The notes under the pieces were generated by a model. That model was given only the letters and a program-made list of their open reading frames with translations, ran no database searches and was not told the origin of the DNA. This document shows, one piece after another, positions 48,107-57,574 of a stretch of 64,000 bases of DNA; positions within the stretch are counted from its first letter, which is position 1; every line of letters begins with the position of its first letter. Position numbers and translations under genes: made by a program. Source of the DNA: Leptospira sp. WS39.C2 (GTDB lineage Bacteria; Spirochaetota; Leptospiria; Leptospirales; Leptospiraceae); contig NZ_CP162144.1 in NCBI RefSeq assembly GCF_040833965.1, forward strand, positions 1 through 64,000, read 5' to 3'.

Positions 48107-48793
48107 TCACAATTTTTTCCACTGAAACTTTGGATAGCCAGATGTTCCAGCTACACTATAATAATCTAAAAATTGGATAGCATACTTAGAACCATCACTA
48201 CCTGTGATTATGTATACTTTTGTCTTTGCTGTTAAAATTCCATTTGAATAGGAATACCAAGTGCCATATCCAGATGGCATAGGAGACAAATCCAATGGTG
48301 CTGCCATCACTGGATTGATACTTTCTGAAGAAGCAGATACAGGACCTCCACCAGCACTTGATAATTTTACATCAACAATATTGGTGCATTCTGAACCATT
48401 GAATGTATTAGAAAAGTTTGTTGATCCAGAATCACATGCTCCTCCAGACCCAGACCCACTTGTCCCACCATTTGTTGCCACATTGTAACGTTTGAATGTA
48501 ATATCCCATTGGTTAGTAGCTTCAGTTAGAACACCATTTGATTTCAAACTCACATAGACCCAAACACATGCCGAGGATGCATTCGCAGATGTGGTAAAAG
48601 AACCCGTCGTGACTACTGCATTATTTGGAACTGCAGTGCATGGTAAATTGTTTGTATTCTCACCAGATAACAAAAACAATAAAGCTGCCGAACTATCCTC
48701 TGATTTAGGATTCATGGAACAAAAACTTTGAAAAAAACCTAAAAAGATTACAAAGGAAATTCTAATTAAATTATTAAAATTGATATTAAACAT
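48107..48793 (-). CDS. HmuY-like heme-binding lipoprotein
   Basis: A 228-residue lipoprotein (hydrophobic segment then SFC, Cys26). The mature part follows the HmuY pattern: WDITFKRYNVATNGGTSGSG near the middle, GTWYSYSNGILTAKTKVYII later, and DGSKYAIQFLDYYSVAGTSGYPKFQWKKL at the C-terminus. HmuY proteins capture heme outside the cell and pass it to a TonB receptor, which here is the next gene downstream. I see no clear heme-ligand pair. Confidence 0.78.
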   Translation of the reverse strand: MFNINFNNLIRISFVIFLGFFQSFCSMNPKSEDSSAALLFLLSGENTNNLPCTAVPNNAVVTTGSFTTSANASSACVWVYVSLKSNGVLTEATNQWDITFKRYNVATNGGTSGSGSGGACDSGSTNFSNTFNGSECTNIVDVKLSSAGGGPVSASSESINPVMAAPLDLSPMPSGYGTWYSYSNGILTAKTKVYIITGSDGSKYAIQFLDYYSVAGTSGYPKFQWKKL

Positions 48794-48817
48794 AATGTTT
48801 CTCTTATAAAAGTTTAG

Positions 48818-48844
48818 TGCCGGAACAATGGTGTTGGTCCGGCA
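48818..48844 (-). other. Intercistronic hairpin
   Basis: TGCCGGA and TCCGGCA form a perfect 7-base stem in the 60-base gap between the lipoprotein gene and the hmuY-like gene. It is not followed by a T-run in the direction of transcription, so it may stabilise or attenuate the message rather than end it. Confidence 0.4.
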
Positions 48845-48853
48845 AAATTGTAA

Positions 48854-49564
48854 TTAAAGTATACTTTCAGAATAAACTACGATTTTAGAAGCTTTGAGCA
48901 GGCTCGTATTACTAAATCGGAAATATGATTGGTTATTCGAATTTAAAACATTCGCAGAATTTGGCCAAGCAGAGTAATTGACTACTGCATTCTCTTTTTG
49001 CAATGACGATCGAATTTTACAATTCGCACTATTGACTCCAGTGACCCATAAGTAGGTTGTTGGTGCAGTAGAGGTTCCTGAGAAGGAAATACATATTTCT
49101 TGGTCACTCGAAAGAGAAAAGGAAGTTGGGTTTGCTCCACTATCAGCTTGCCCACCCTGATAATTACCATATTCTAAATTGCGAAACCATACATAGGGAT
49201 TTGCACTCGATACAGACTTACCAGCGACAAAAGAATATTGTCCGGATGCATTCGGAGTTGAAGAAGTTGGTGTTTGCGAATAACCTAAGAAAAGATAAAA
49301 ATAACCGTTATCCCCTAAAGCTTTCATACCTTCAAAAATAAAAAACCGACCAGGTCCTGATTGTGGCGTGCATAACTGCGCATAAGAACCTGAAGTGTAA
49401 GTTGCATCAATTACCGTTTCACATTTTTTACTAGCTTCAGAAGCAGCTAACAATCCTAAGAAAATTGTATTCTCATTTTGAGAATCCGTTTGTTCACAAT
49501 GGAACGTTAGAAAACTAATACTGACGATAAGTCCTATTTTTAAAATTTGATTGAGCAGTTTCAT
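48854..49564 (-). CDS. Lipoprotein of the heme-uptake operon, unknown family
   Basis: A 236-residue protein with a lipoprotein signal (ISFLTFHC, Cys23). The mature part is rich in Ser, Asn and Tyr with beta-strand character (GRFFIFEGMKALGDNGYFYLF). It has four later cysteines, which may form disulfides (KKCETVIDATYTSGSYAQLC, QEICISF, NCKIRS). No named family recognised. It is the first gene of the minus-strand unit, with AGGAGA as ribosome binding site and a Fur-like box 21 bases upstream, so iron control and a role in heme capture are likely. Confidence 0.65.
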   Translation of the reverse strand: MKLLNQILKIGLIVSISFLTFHCEQTDSQNENTIFLGLLAASEASKKCETVIDATYTSGSYAQLCTPQSGPGRFFIFEGMKALGDNGYFYLFLGYSQTPTSSTPNASGQYSFVAGKSVSSANPYVWFRNLEYGNYQGGQADSGANPTSFSLSSDQEICISFSGTSTAPTTYLWVTGVNSANCKIRSSLQKENAVVNYSAWPNSANVLNSNNQSYFRFSNTSLLKASKIVVYSESIL

Positions 49565-49584
49565 AGATGCTCTCCTTTTCTAAA

Positions 49585-49599
49585 TGATTCTTAGTCTCA
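49585..49599. promoter_or_regulatory. Fur-box-like site 1 (7-1-7)
   Basis: TGATTCTTAGTCTCA reads TGAGACT-A-AGAATCA on the other strand; five of seven positions pair across the centre. It lies just upstream of the lipoprotein gene on the minus strand. Confidence 0.5.
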
Positions 49600-49635
49600 A
49601 AAACTAGGACCCCAGCCTGGCGTCAATTATTATTT

Positions 49636-49650
49636 TGAGTCTCATTCTCA
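49636..49650. promoter_or_regulatory. Fur-box-like site 2 (7-1-7)
   Basis: TGAGTCTCATTCTCA, or AATGAGAATGAGACTCA on the other strand, resembles the classical Fur core. It lies 41 bases before hmuT. Its centre is 51 bases from that of site 1. Confidence 0.55.
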
Positions 49651-49691
49651 TTAATCTTGACAAAGAGAGAACCTAGATCCAATCTTGCCCC

Positions 49692-50561
49692 ATGAAACTA
49701 CTTACGCTTAGATACATTGTCCCTAATCGGACTTCCCTCTCCAATAGCCTTCTCTTAACATCCTTTCTATTCAGTTTCACATTATTTGCAGAAACAAAAG
49801 ATAGAATTGTCTCAGTCAATGGCACAGTGACAGAAATCATCTATGCATTACAAGTGAATCCATTACTCGTTGCTGTTGACTCTACTTCTTATTACCCTAA
49901 AGAAACTTCTTCGTTACCTAACGTTGGTTACCAAAGGACATTAACAACAGAAGGAATCTTAAGTTTTAAACCAACATTCCTTATCGGGTTGGAAACGGCT
50001 GGTCCAAAACAAACCATCCAAAACCTACGCGATACAAACATTAAAGTTACTTTATTTGCAGATGAATACCAATTGGATACACCTGCGAAACGAGTATTAG
50101 AAATTGGAAAATTATTTGGGAAAGAAAAAGAAGCAGAGACCCTTGCCAAACAAATTCGAACACAAATCCAATCATTAAAATTGAAAAAAACAAACGTCAA
50201 AGTTTTGTTTATTTATTCACGTAATCCAAGTTCTGTTTTTATTTCAGGCACTGGCACTGCTGCTCATTCAATGATTGAGTTATCTGGGGCAAAAAATGCA
50301 ATCACTGAATTTATTGAGTATAAACCTTTAACCACAGAAGCCTTAGTAAAAGCAAATCCAGATATCATCTTAATGCCTGAAAAATCAGCAGAAGGATTTG
50401 GTGGAACAAATGCAATCTGGGGAATTCAAGGTATAGAACTTACTAGAGCCGGAAAAGAAAAAAACTTAATTTTAGTCGATGATTTACTTTTGTTAGGCTT
50501 TGGCCCGAGACTCCCAATTGTTTTAAAAACTTTAAATGAAAAATGGAAACAAATGGAATGA
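49692..50561 (+). CDS. hmuT: Hemin ABC transporter substrate-binding protein (HmuT)
   Basis: A 289-residue periplasmic binding protein with a signal peptide (~18-32, LSNSLLLTSFLFSFTLFA). It has the class III cluster A pattern of heme-binding proteins: DRIVSVNGTVTEIIYAL, GYQRTLTTEGILSFKPT with the conserved Tyr as candidate heme ligand, and DIILMPEKSAEGFGG, FGPRLPIVL near the end. It is the first gene of hmuTUVS, behind a Fur-like box. Confidence 0.88.
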   Translation: MKLLTLRYIVPNRTSLSNSLLLTSFLFSFTLFAETKDRIVSVNGTVTEIIYALQVNPLLVAVDSTSYYPKETSSLPNVGYQRTLTTEGILSFKPTFLIGLETAGPKQTIQNLRDTNIKVTLFADEYQLDTPAKRVLEIGKLFGKEKEAETLAKQIRTQIQSLKLKKTNVKVLFIYSRNPSSVFISGTGTAAHSMIELSGAKNAITEFIEYKPLTTEALVKANPDIILMPEKSAEGFGGTNAIWGIQGIELTRAGKEKNLILVDDLLLLGFGPRLPIVLKTLNEKWKQME

Positions 50562-51544
50562 TGAAGCAAAAATTCTTCATTCTACTCTGCGTTTTATTTA
50601 CAATTGTTTCTGCCTTTCTCTCTTCAACTTTAGGAGCAATGGAAATCCAATGGAAAGAACTTTTATCATTTGGTTCCATTGAATCAAAGGTATTTTTTGA
50701 AATCCGAATCCCTAGAATATTATTAGGGATTTTAGTTGGCGGATCACTTGCTTGGTCTGGCGCTCTGGCACAAGGATTATTCAGAAATCCAATTGTAGAT
50801 CCTGGTTTGATCGGTATCACAGCAGGATGTTCTTTGTTTGCTGCTATTGCAATCGTATTAGGTAGTTCAATACCATTACTCCACTCTATTTGGAGTGTAG
50901 TACTTTTTTCATTTATCGGAGGAATCTTATCTTGTTTGATCATATTCTTTTTTGCAAAATCAAAAGGCAAAACAGATATCGAATCCATTTTGTTATCTGG
51001 CATTGCAGTAAATGCAATATGTTTCTCAGCAATTGGAATATTAAGTTACATTGCGAGTGAAGCTCAATTAAGAAATTTATCAATTTGGAATATGGGAAGT
51101 TTAGGTGGAGCTTCTTGGACTTTGATCAAATCCTTTTCTTTTTTCTATTTATTTCCTCTCGTTGCGAGTCCATTTTTAGCATCCCAACTTAATGTCCTCA
51201 TTCTTGGCGAACGTGAAGCGAATCATTTGGGAATCCATATAGAATTCCTAAAAACATTATTAATTGTATTGATTGGGATAAGCGTTGGATCTTGCATTTC
51301 GATTGTTGGCAATATTGGATTTATAGGATTAGCAGTACCTCATATTGTTCGCATGGTCATCGGGCAAAACTATAAATATTTGTTATATGCGTCCTACTTT
51401 CTTGGAGGTGGTTTGTTATGTTTTGCAGACGCGATTTGTAGAGTCATTATCGCTCCTTCTGAAATTCCAGTTGGAATCGTCACAGCTCTACTTGGAGCAC
51501 CATTTTTCATGAATTTGATTCTAAAAAGGAAACAACATATATGA
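50558..51544 (+). CDS. hmuU: Hemin ABC transporter permease (HmuU)
   Basis: A 328-residue FecCD-family permease with about nine or ten transmembrane helices. Family segments: IRIPRILLGILVGGSLAWSG, ALAQGLFRNPIVDPGLIGIT, GSCISIVGNIGFIGLAVPHI and GILTALLGAPFF-like VGIVTALLGAPFFMNLI. I chose the ATG that overlaps the hmuT stop by 4 bases (ATGA); another ATG lies 15 bases upstream. It pairs with HmuV as the inner-membrane heme channel. Confidence 0.9.
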   Translation: MMKQKFFILLCVLFTIVSAFLSSTLGAMEIQWKELLSFGSIESKVFFEIRIPRILLGILVGGSLAWSGALAQGLFRNPIVDPGLIGITAGCSLFAAIAIVLGSSIPLLHSIWSVVLFSFIGGILSCLIIFFFAKSKGKTDIESILLSGIAVNAICFSAIGILSYIASEAQLRNLSIWNMGSLGGASWTLIKSFSFFYLFPLVASPFLASQLNVLILGEREANHLGIHIEFLKTLLIVLIGISVGSCISIVGNIGFIGLAVPHIVRMVIGQNYKYLLYASYFLGGGLLCFADAICRVIIAPSEIPVGIVTALLGAPFFMNLILKRKQHI

Positions 51545-52320
51545 GTATATCAGCTAAAAATCTAAGTTATGTTATAGGGAACAAACAGATATTATCAAAC
51601 GTAAACATTGATATAATACCAGGCGAACTCCACGTTCTCATCGGACGTAATGGTGCCGGGAAATCCACGTTATTCCACTTATTATGTGGTGATACAAAAC
51701 CCCAATCAGGAAATGTATTTTATAATGAACTTGATATCTCGAATTATTCAAAAGTGGAACTTGCAAGAACGAGAGCTGTTCTCACACAAGAAAGTTCAAT
51801 TACATTTCCTATCTCATCCGAACAAGTGATCGGACTTGGACGGTTTCCGCACAACACAAACAAATCGACAAACGAGGAAATTGTAAATACATGTTTTAAG
51901 ATAACACATTCCTCTCAATTTAAAAAACAAAGTTATCCTACATTATCAGGTGGAGAAAAACAAAAAATCAATTTTGGTAGGATACTCGCTCAAGTTTGGG
52001 AAACACCACCACGGTATATTTTTTTGGACGAACCAGTCTCTGCTTTGGATATTCCTAACCAATACCAAACGTTAAACATCTGTCGCCACATGGCAGACAA
52101 AGGTTATGCAGTTTTTATGATCTTACACGATCTAAACCTAGCCTCGCAATATGCAGACAAAATCACCCTACTCAATCATGGGAAAATTATCGAATCAGGT
52201 AATCCAAAAGAGGTATTAACGATGAAAAATCTAGAAACCACTTTTGGGATTAAGACAAAAATACTCAAAACAAATGAAGTCAATTTTATCATACCGGAGA
52301 TCATAGGAGGTCCAATATGA
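51541..52320 (+). CDS. hmuV: Hemin ABC transporter ATP-binding protein (HmuV)
   Basis: A 259-residue ATPase. Walker A is GRNGAGKST (~37-45), the signature is LSGGEKQK and Walker B is YIFLDEPVSALD. AVLTQESSITFPISSEQVIGLGRFPH is typical of the HmuV group. It overlaps hmuU and hmuS by 4 bases each, so the four genes are tightly coupled. Confidence 0.92.
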   Translation: MSISAKNLSYVIGNKQILSNVNIDIIPGELHVLIGRNGAGKSTLFHLLCGDTKPQSGNVFYNELDISNYSKVELARTRAVLTQESSITFPISSEQVIGLGRFPHNTNKSTNEEIVNTCFKITHSSQFKKQSYPTLSGGEKQKINFGRILAQVWETPPRYIFLDEPVSALDIPNQYQTLNICRHMADKGYAVFMILHDLNLASQYADKITLLNHGKIIESGNPKEVLTMKNLETTFGIKTKILKTNEVNFIIPEIIGGPI

Positions 52321-53369
52321 ACGAAACACTAAAACAAAAATGGGAAAACTTGAAAAATGAAATTCCAAATCTTAGAATTAGAGATGCGGCAAAACACTTA
52401 AAGGTAAGCGAAGTAGAACTTCTTGCCACAAAAATTGGCGAAACAACCAGTCCACTTAAACCTAATTTTGCAGAATTTCTGATGAACACACCAAATCTAG
52501 GCTATGTTATGGCTTTAACCAGAAACGAATCTTGTGTTCACGAAAGGAAAGGAGTCTATAAAAATTTATCCGTAAATGGACAAACCGCTTTGGCAGTAGG
52601 TGAAGACATAGATTTGAGAATTTTTTTAAAAGATTGGAAATTCGGATTTTATGTTGAGGATATAAGTCACGGAAAAATCACAGAAAGTTTCCAATTCTTT
52701 GATCATTCAGGAGATGCGGTTCACAAAATCTACAAAACAGATTCTTCATCAATTGAAGGATGGGAGAATGTAAAGAAAACATTTATAGATGAAACAATAA
52801 CATTCAATAATGAAATAGAAGTTAGAATTCCAAAAAAAGAATCAAATGTTGAATCGAAAATTCCAAACTTTTTAGAAGAATGGACAAACTTAGAAGATAC
52901 TCACGATTTTTTTACTATGTTACGAAAATATGATTATTCCCGTGAGTTTGCCTTGTTTGTTGCTAAAGGTAAATTTGCGTTTCTCATTTCACAGAATGAC
53001 TTTACCTTACTCCTTCACCAAGTAAGCAAAATGGACCTTGATATCATGATATTTGTTGGAAATCCTGGTATGATCCAAATTCATACAGGTAAAATTCACA
53101 AATTAGAAACCATGGGGCCTTGGTTTAATGTATTAGATCCAGAGTTCAACTTACATTTAAGAACCGATATGATCCACAATGTGTGGGTTGTAGACAAACC
53201 CACAAAAGATGGCATGGTTACCTCATTAGAACTATTTGACAATGAAGGCAATTTGATTTTACAAATGTTTGGAAAACGAAAACCAGGCATCCCTCAGTCA
53301 AAAGTTTGGCAAGAGTTAGTGCATGGTTATGTTTCAAAAGACAATAACTTAAACCCTTCTTTTGTATAA
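52317..53369 (+). CDS. hmuS: Hemin-degrading/transfer factor (HmuS/HemS family)
   Basis: A 350-residue cytoplasmic heme-binding protein made of two similar halves. Family segments include LRIRDAAKHLKVSEVELLAT, LTRNESCVHERKGVYKNL and the C-terminal LQMFGKRKPGIPQSKVWQEL. HmuS proteins take heme from the ABC transporter and store, hand over or degrade it. No separate heme oxygenase gene is in the window. Its end overlaps the histidine kinase on the other strand by 21 bases. Confidence 0.88.
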   Translation: MNETLKQKWENLKNEIPNLRIRDAAKHLKVSEVELLATKIGETTSPLKPNFAEFLMNTPNLGYVMALTRNESCVHERKGVYKNLSVNGQTALAVGEDIDLRIFLKDWKFGFYVEDISHGKITESFQFFDHSGDAVHKIYKTDSSSIEGWENVKKTFIDETITFNNEIEVRIPKKESNVESKIPNFLEEWTNLEDTHDFFTMLRKYDYSREFALFVAKGKFAFLISQNDFTLLLHQVSKMDLDIMIFVGNPGMIQIHTGKIHKLETMGPWFNVLDPEFNLHLRTDMIHNVWVVDKPTKDGMVTSLELFDNEGNLILQMFGKRKPGIPQSKVWQELVHGYVSKDNNLNPSFV

Positions 53370-54926
53370 ATTATTTGGAAAATCAAACTTTAAATAAAAA
53401 CCTTGAGTACCATCAATACTCAAGGTCCCTCCCATTTGTTTCTCTGCGATAATCTTCGATAAATTCAAACCCAACTTTTTTTGTTCGTGAATATCAAATT
53501 CCTTTGGCAATCCTATCCCATTGTCTCTGTATTCAAAATGTGAACGATCTCCGTTGATTTCAAATTTGATAGTGATCTTGCCATGACCAGAATTTGGAAA
53601 CGCATACTTCAGACTGTTTGACAATAACTCAGTATAGATGAGCCCTAATGGAACGGCTGTATCTAATAGTAAAACACCATGGTTTGATTCTAATTGTATA
53701 TCGATGCCATTTCCTAATTGTGGGAAAGTTGATTTCACAAGTTCAGTCAAAGACAAAAGATAATCCGAAACTTGGATTTCACTTAAATCTTTGTTTTGGT
53801 ATAATTGATCGTGTACAAGCGACATGGTTTGAATTTTGATCGAAGTATCTTCTACAATCGATTGGATATTTTTATCATCGGGGAAACTAGATGCTTGAAT
53901 CATGAGCAATGAACGCACAAGCTCGATCGAATTTTTTGTCCTATGGAAAATTTCGCCGATTAAATTCTCTTTTTCTTTTAAAGACTTCTGGATCAGGATA
54001 GAATTTTTTTCATTTTCCTCAATCTCTTCTAAAAGTAATGAATTCGAATGAATCAACTTTTCGTAAGGTTCGTTAATTGCAGATACAAAAACTGCCATAT
54101 AAATCATCTGGAAAGCAGCAACTTTATAAATATGACCTATGACATTAAACACATCAAACACACTAGTATACACTGCAAATACCAATTCGCTAAAAAAACA
54201 TACGATGAATGCACCTAAAAAAAATTGTTTTTGTTTATCTGAATGGAGTGATTTCGAAAAGGCATACATCAAAATAGCAATCACCAACAATGCCATAATC
54301 ACCAGTTCAGCATTCTTTTTGAATGCCGTCAAACCTACTCCATGTACATACGTATCAGGTATAATATGTGAATTATAAATAACCAATTGATAGACAAACC
54401 CAACGAATAACAAAGCTAAAATGACAAACAGACCTTCTTTCATTGAAGTATATTTTTTATTTGGTTTTATATAGAGCGCAATGATAAAGACTAAAGAAGT
54501 GATAAACCTTGAGATGATCCAAAACTGCGTAGATTTATTTCCTGTATTTGGCGTAACAAAATCGGGCATACCCTTATATCCCAAAGTATGCATAATATCT
54601 ATCAGACCAATGATCAAAAAACCTATACTTAATAAAAATGTTTGTGCATTTTTACTTTGTGGATAGGAATAATACCCAAGGCCAAAAATCGAAAAGGATA
54701 CAATCACACTGAAAATTTCAGTAATATTATGGAATACAATAAAGGATTCTATCGGATATTCTCGATAGAAAGTTTCAGGAAACAATCCAATACAAAAAAG
54801 TGGAACTACACATAAAAACAATAATACACTATAAAACTGGATTTGTTTTGGTTCACTGATAGAAGAGATATTTCGCATATTGTCCGTTAAAATTCTAAGA
54901 GAGTTTCTTAGCAAATCCTTGGACAA
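53349..54926 (-). CDS. MASE3-domain sensor histidine kinase (HisKA_2 type)
   Basis: A 525-residue kinase. Residues ~25-285 hold a MASE3 membrane sensor domain with about eight helices: IVFHNITEIFSVIVSFSIFG and GLIDIMHTLGYKGMPDFVTP are characteristic. The dimerisation domain has H328 in EIFHRTKNSIELV (HisKA_2/HWE-like). The ATPase part has ELLSNSLKYAFP, YRDNGIGLP and KKLGLNLSKIIAEKQMGG. No response regulator is adjacent. It is followed upstream by the SpoIIE-type phosphatase gene on the same strand, 46 bases away, so both may act in one pathway. Confidence 0.87.
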   Translation of the reverse strand: MSKDLLRNSLRILTDNMRNISSISEPKQIQFYSVLLFLCVVPLFCIGLFPETFYREYPIESFIVFHNITEIFSVIVSFSIFGLGYYSYPQSKNAQTFLLSIGFLIIGLIDIMHTLGYKGMPDFVTPNTGNKSTQFWIISRFITSLVFIIALYIKPNKKYTSMKEGLFVILALLFVGFVYQLVIYNSHIIPDTYVHGVGLTAFKKNAELVIMALLVIAILMYAFSKSLHSDKQKQFFLGAFIVCFFSELVFAVYTSVFDVFNVIGHIYKVAAFQMIYMAVFVSAINEPYEKLIHSNSLLLEEIEENEKNSILIQKSLKEKENLIGEIFHRTKNSIELVRSLLMIQASSFPDDKNIQSIVEDTSIKIQTMSLVHDQLYQNKDLSEIQVSDYLLSLTELVKSTFPQLGNGIDIQLESNHGVLLLDTAVPLGLIYTELLSNSLKYAFPNSGHGKITIKFEINGDRSHFEYRDNGIGLPKEFDIHEQKKLGLNLSKIIAEKQMGGTLSIDGTQGFYLKFDFPNNLYKRRV

Positions 54927-54972
54927 GCAATCAAAAAAGTAAAATGAATCGGAAAATACCCGACCAATACGA

Positions 54973-56850
54973 TTAGGTGATGTCGAGAGAAATGAGGGTA
55001 ATATCGTCTTTTAAAATGATTCTAAGAAGCGATAGTCGTTCTAATAACTTTTGGTGGAACTCATTTTGGTCCAACATTAAGATCGGCTGGATTTCAGGGA
55101 ATAAAATCGAATAAGGTTCTTCATTCGGTTTTAGATTTTCATACAATCCATCTGTAAAAATCAAAATACGATCCCCTTTTTCTAAACTGAATTCTTTTTG
55201 TTCATATACAAATTCAGGTTTCACACCAAGTAACAAACCCGGGCATTCCAATGATTGGATGTTATGTTTTCTGATTAGGATGAGTGGTGGATTCCCTGCA
55301 GAACTGAAACACAATTTCATTTTATCAAAATCAAAATAGAAGTATGCGGCACTGACAAACCTAGCATTCAAACTGGTGCATAAAAACTGATTCATTGCAG
55401 CCATCAATTCTTTTGGAGAATGCATATATTCTTTCGCATTTCGAAAAGCAATTTTAACGGTTGAAGAATCGAGTGCTGCACTCACTCCATGCCCTGTCAC
55501 ATCTGCGATGACAATACCCAATTCGTTCGAGTTAGAATCAAAATAATCATAAAAATCTCCGCCTACATCATATAAAGGTAGGTAGGATACGATTGCAGAT
55601 AAACGTTCAAACTTGGGAAGTTTCCCTGGAAGAATCCTCATTTGAATCCTGCGAGCTATTTCCAAATCTTTTCGTATTGCAGAAAGTTGGTTTTGCGCTG
55701 ACAAATTTTCTTCTAATAAAAATCGTAACCTTCGACCAAGGGCTAAAGAAAACAAAATAACTTCCAATGCTGTACCAATTTGTACACCATAACGACCGAA
55801 AGTTGTAGATGGTAAAATAGATGCTTTTGTTAAAGAATCTACAATGACACCAGCAAACAAAGTAATCCATGCAAACACAAAAAAGAAGGAGGATTTTACA
55901 CCTTTCCAATAAGAATAAATTCCAGATGAAACAAGTAAAAGGATGATATAGGGAAATGTATAGATAAATGAAATTTCCATCCAATGGAATGGAATAAAAA
56001 AGGATAAAGAGGAAAGGACTCCGAAAAAAGCTACGCTAAGTAATATCATCCGATCCAATCTTGGATTCAAATTTTTTAAGTTCAAAAATGTTAACGAAAA
56101 CAAACCAACAAATACCAACGAAGCATTGACAGAAAAATACAAAAACGGTTTTACATTGATAATCGACTCAGGAATGATTAATTGTTTAAAAAATCCACCT
56201 AATAATGAATAGTTTACCATCAATGTCGTTAAGTATAAGCAGTAAAATACGTAAGCCTTTTCTTTTACGCTGATAAAAATCAAAATGTTATAGAGCAACA
56301 AAGCAAAAATTATTCCAAAATAAATTCCATTGGCTATATAATCTCTTTCGACACGGTCAAAAAATGAACTGCTTTTCCAAATTCGCACGGGAGCGGAAAG
56401 AATGCCAAAGTTAGAAATTCTTAGATATATTGTTCTTGTTTCTTTTGCTTTAAGATCAAATTCGTAAACAGGATTTCGATGTGGTATCTCTCTGACTTCG
56501 TGGGAGTCAGTCCCTTTGTATAGTTTGGTTTTTAAAACTCCTTCTTCGTTCCAACCTAAAAATACTTCGTCCACCCAAGGTGATTCTAGTTCAAAAATAA
56601 AATTGGCTTGTGCCTCAGATGGATTTATGACATCAAATTTTACCCAAACAAATCTTTTCCAATAACCGAAGTTATATTTCAATTCTTCTGGTTTAGACCA
56701 CTTGGTATCGCCCTTTAGAACTTGTTCCCAAGTTAAATCTTCAAAACTATATTGGATGATTGGTCTTTCTGGTATTTTTGATGTACAATTGGTGGATAAA
56801 AATAGTAAAAAAAGTAGGAAACCAATTTTGTTTAATGCACCCAAATTCAT
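54973..56850 (-). CDS. 7TMR-DISM sensor with SpoIIE-type PP2C phosphatase domain
   Basis: A 625-residue protein. The N-terminus has a signal ending in LSTNC, so it may be lipidated. An extracellular 7TMR-DISMED2-like domain (~35-170; WSKPEELKYNFGYWKRFVWV) precedes seven transmembrane helices (~175-380), a short coiled coil and the PP2C domain (~395-625): GGDFYDYF, VIADVTGHGVSAAL and ILIFTDGLYEN hold the metal-binding aspartates. Such proteins dephosphorylate an anti-sigma-factor antagonist. Its partner is not in the window. Confidence 0.88.
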   Translation of the reverse strand: MNLGALNKIGFLLFLLFLSTNCTSKIPERPIIQYSFEDLTWEQVLKGDTKWSKPEELKYNFGYWKRFVWVKFDVINPSEAQANFIFELESPWVDEVFLGWNEEGVLKTKLYKGTDSHEVREIPHRNPVYEFDLKAKETRTIYLRISNFGILSAPVRIWKSSSFFDRVERDYIANGIYFGIIFALLLYNILIFISVKEKAYVFYCLYLTTLMVNYSLLGGFFKQLIIPESIINVKPFLYFSVNASLVFVGLFSLTFLNLKNLNPRLDRMILLSVAFFGVLSSLSFFIPFHWMEISFIYTFPYIILLLVSSGIYSYWKGVKSSFFFVFAWITLFAGVIVDSLTKASILPSTTFGRYGVQIGTALEVILFSLALGRRLRFLLEENLSAQNQLSAIRKDLEIARRIQMRILPGKLPKFERLSAIVSYLPLYDVGGDFYDYFDSNSNELGIVIADVTGHGVSAALDSSTVKIAFRNAKEYMHSPKELMAAMNQFLCTSLNARFVSAAYFYFDFDKMKLCFSSAGNPPLILIRKHNIQSLECPGLLLGVKPEFVYEQKEFSLEKGDRILIFTDGLYENLKPNEEPYSILFPEIQPILMLDQNEFHQKLLERLSLLRIILKDDITLISLDIT

Positions 56851-56983
56851 TTGTTTTCCTTACTGGTTTCCTATTCTATTGGATGAAATTTTTTGCCTTC
56901 CTTCAATGGAAAATCGAAAAGAAAACTTCATTGCCAGAAAATTTAGGAATATGATAAACTTGCCTTTCCAAGGAGATACGTAC

Positions 56984-57163
56984 ATGTCAGCAAAATTTGA
57001 AATTTACAAAGACAAAGCAGGTGAATTCCGTTTTCGATTAAAAGCCGCCAACGGTGAGATCATCGCTTCTAGTGAAGGTTATTCTTCAAAACAAGCCTGT
57101 GAAAACGGCATCAATTCGGTAAAAAACAATGCCGCATCAGCTGAGACCGTCGATCAAACGTAA
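56984..57163 (+). CDS. YegP/DUF1508-like small protein
   Basis: A 59-residue protein starting MSAKFEIYKDKAGEFRFRLK and containing NGEIIASSEGYSSKQACENG, the DUF1508 repeat seen singly here (YegP has two). AGGAG lies 8-13 bases before the ATG. Function unknown. The frame is open further upstream, but this start has the best ribosome site and matches family length. Its end overlaps ppnP by 10 bases. Confidence 0.82.
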   Translation: MSAKFEIYKDKAGEFRFRLKAANGEIIASSEGYSSKQACENGINSVKNNAASAETVDQT

Positions 57164-57465
57164 GAGCAACAATAGTCTGTTACTGTTTCAATTTTTAATT
57201 TAAACTTGGATCCGGCAGGGACTTCAAATGTAGCCTGACCGTTAATTTGTAACCATGTTTCGGATCCAGGCAATAATACAGATAATTTCCCAGATTGGAT
57301 TTCCATAATTTCTTTCACATCAGTTCCAAATTCATACTCACCAGGCATCATGATACCGAGTGTTTTTTTCTCACCATTTGCGAAAAGGACGGTACGGCTT
57401 GTCACCTTACCATCAAAGTAAATGTTTGCAGGTTTTAGTACTGTTACGGAAGTAAATGAACTCAT
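57154..57465 (-). CDS. ppnP: Pyrimidine/purine nucleoside phosphorylase (PpnP)
   Basis: A 103-residue single-domain cupin of the DUF1255/YaiE family. ANIYFDGKVTSRTVLFANGE, KKTLGIMMPGEYEFGTD, EIMEIQSGKLSVLLPG and FEVPAGSKFKLKI match the family along the whole length. The enzyme splits nucleosides to base and ribose-1-phosphate. It converges with the DUF1508 gene. Confidence 0.9.
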   Translation of the reverse strand: MSSFTSVTVLKPANIYFDGKVTSRTVLFANGEKKTLGIMMPGEYEFGTDVKEIMEIQSGKLSVLLPGSETWLQINGQATFEVPAGSKFKLKIETVTDYCCSYV

Positions 57466-57574
57466 ACTGACCAGATTTTGTAGGATTGTGAGGCTTCCAA
57501 GTGATTTCTAATCCGTTTTGTCATGGAAATGAGTCCAAAAAGTGTTTGCGAAATTCCAAATAACAGGAAGGGTG

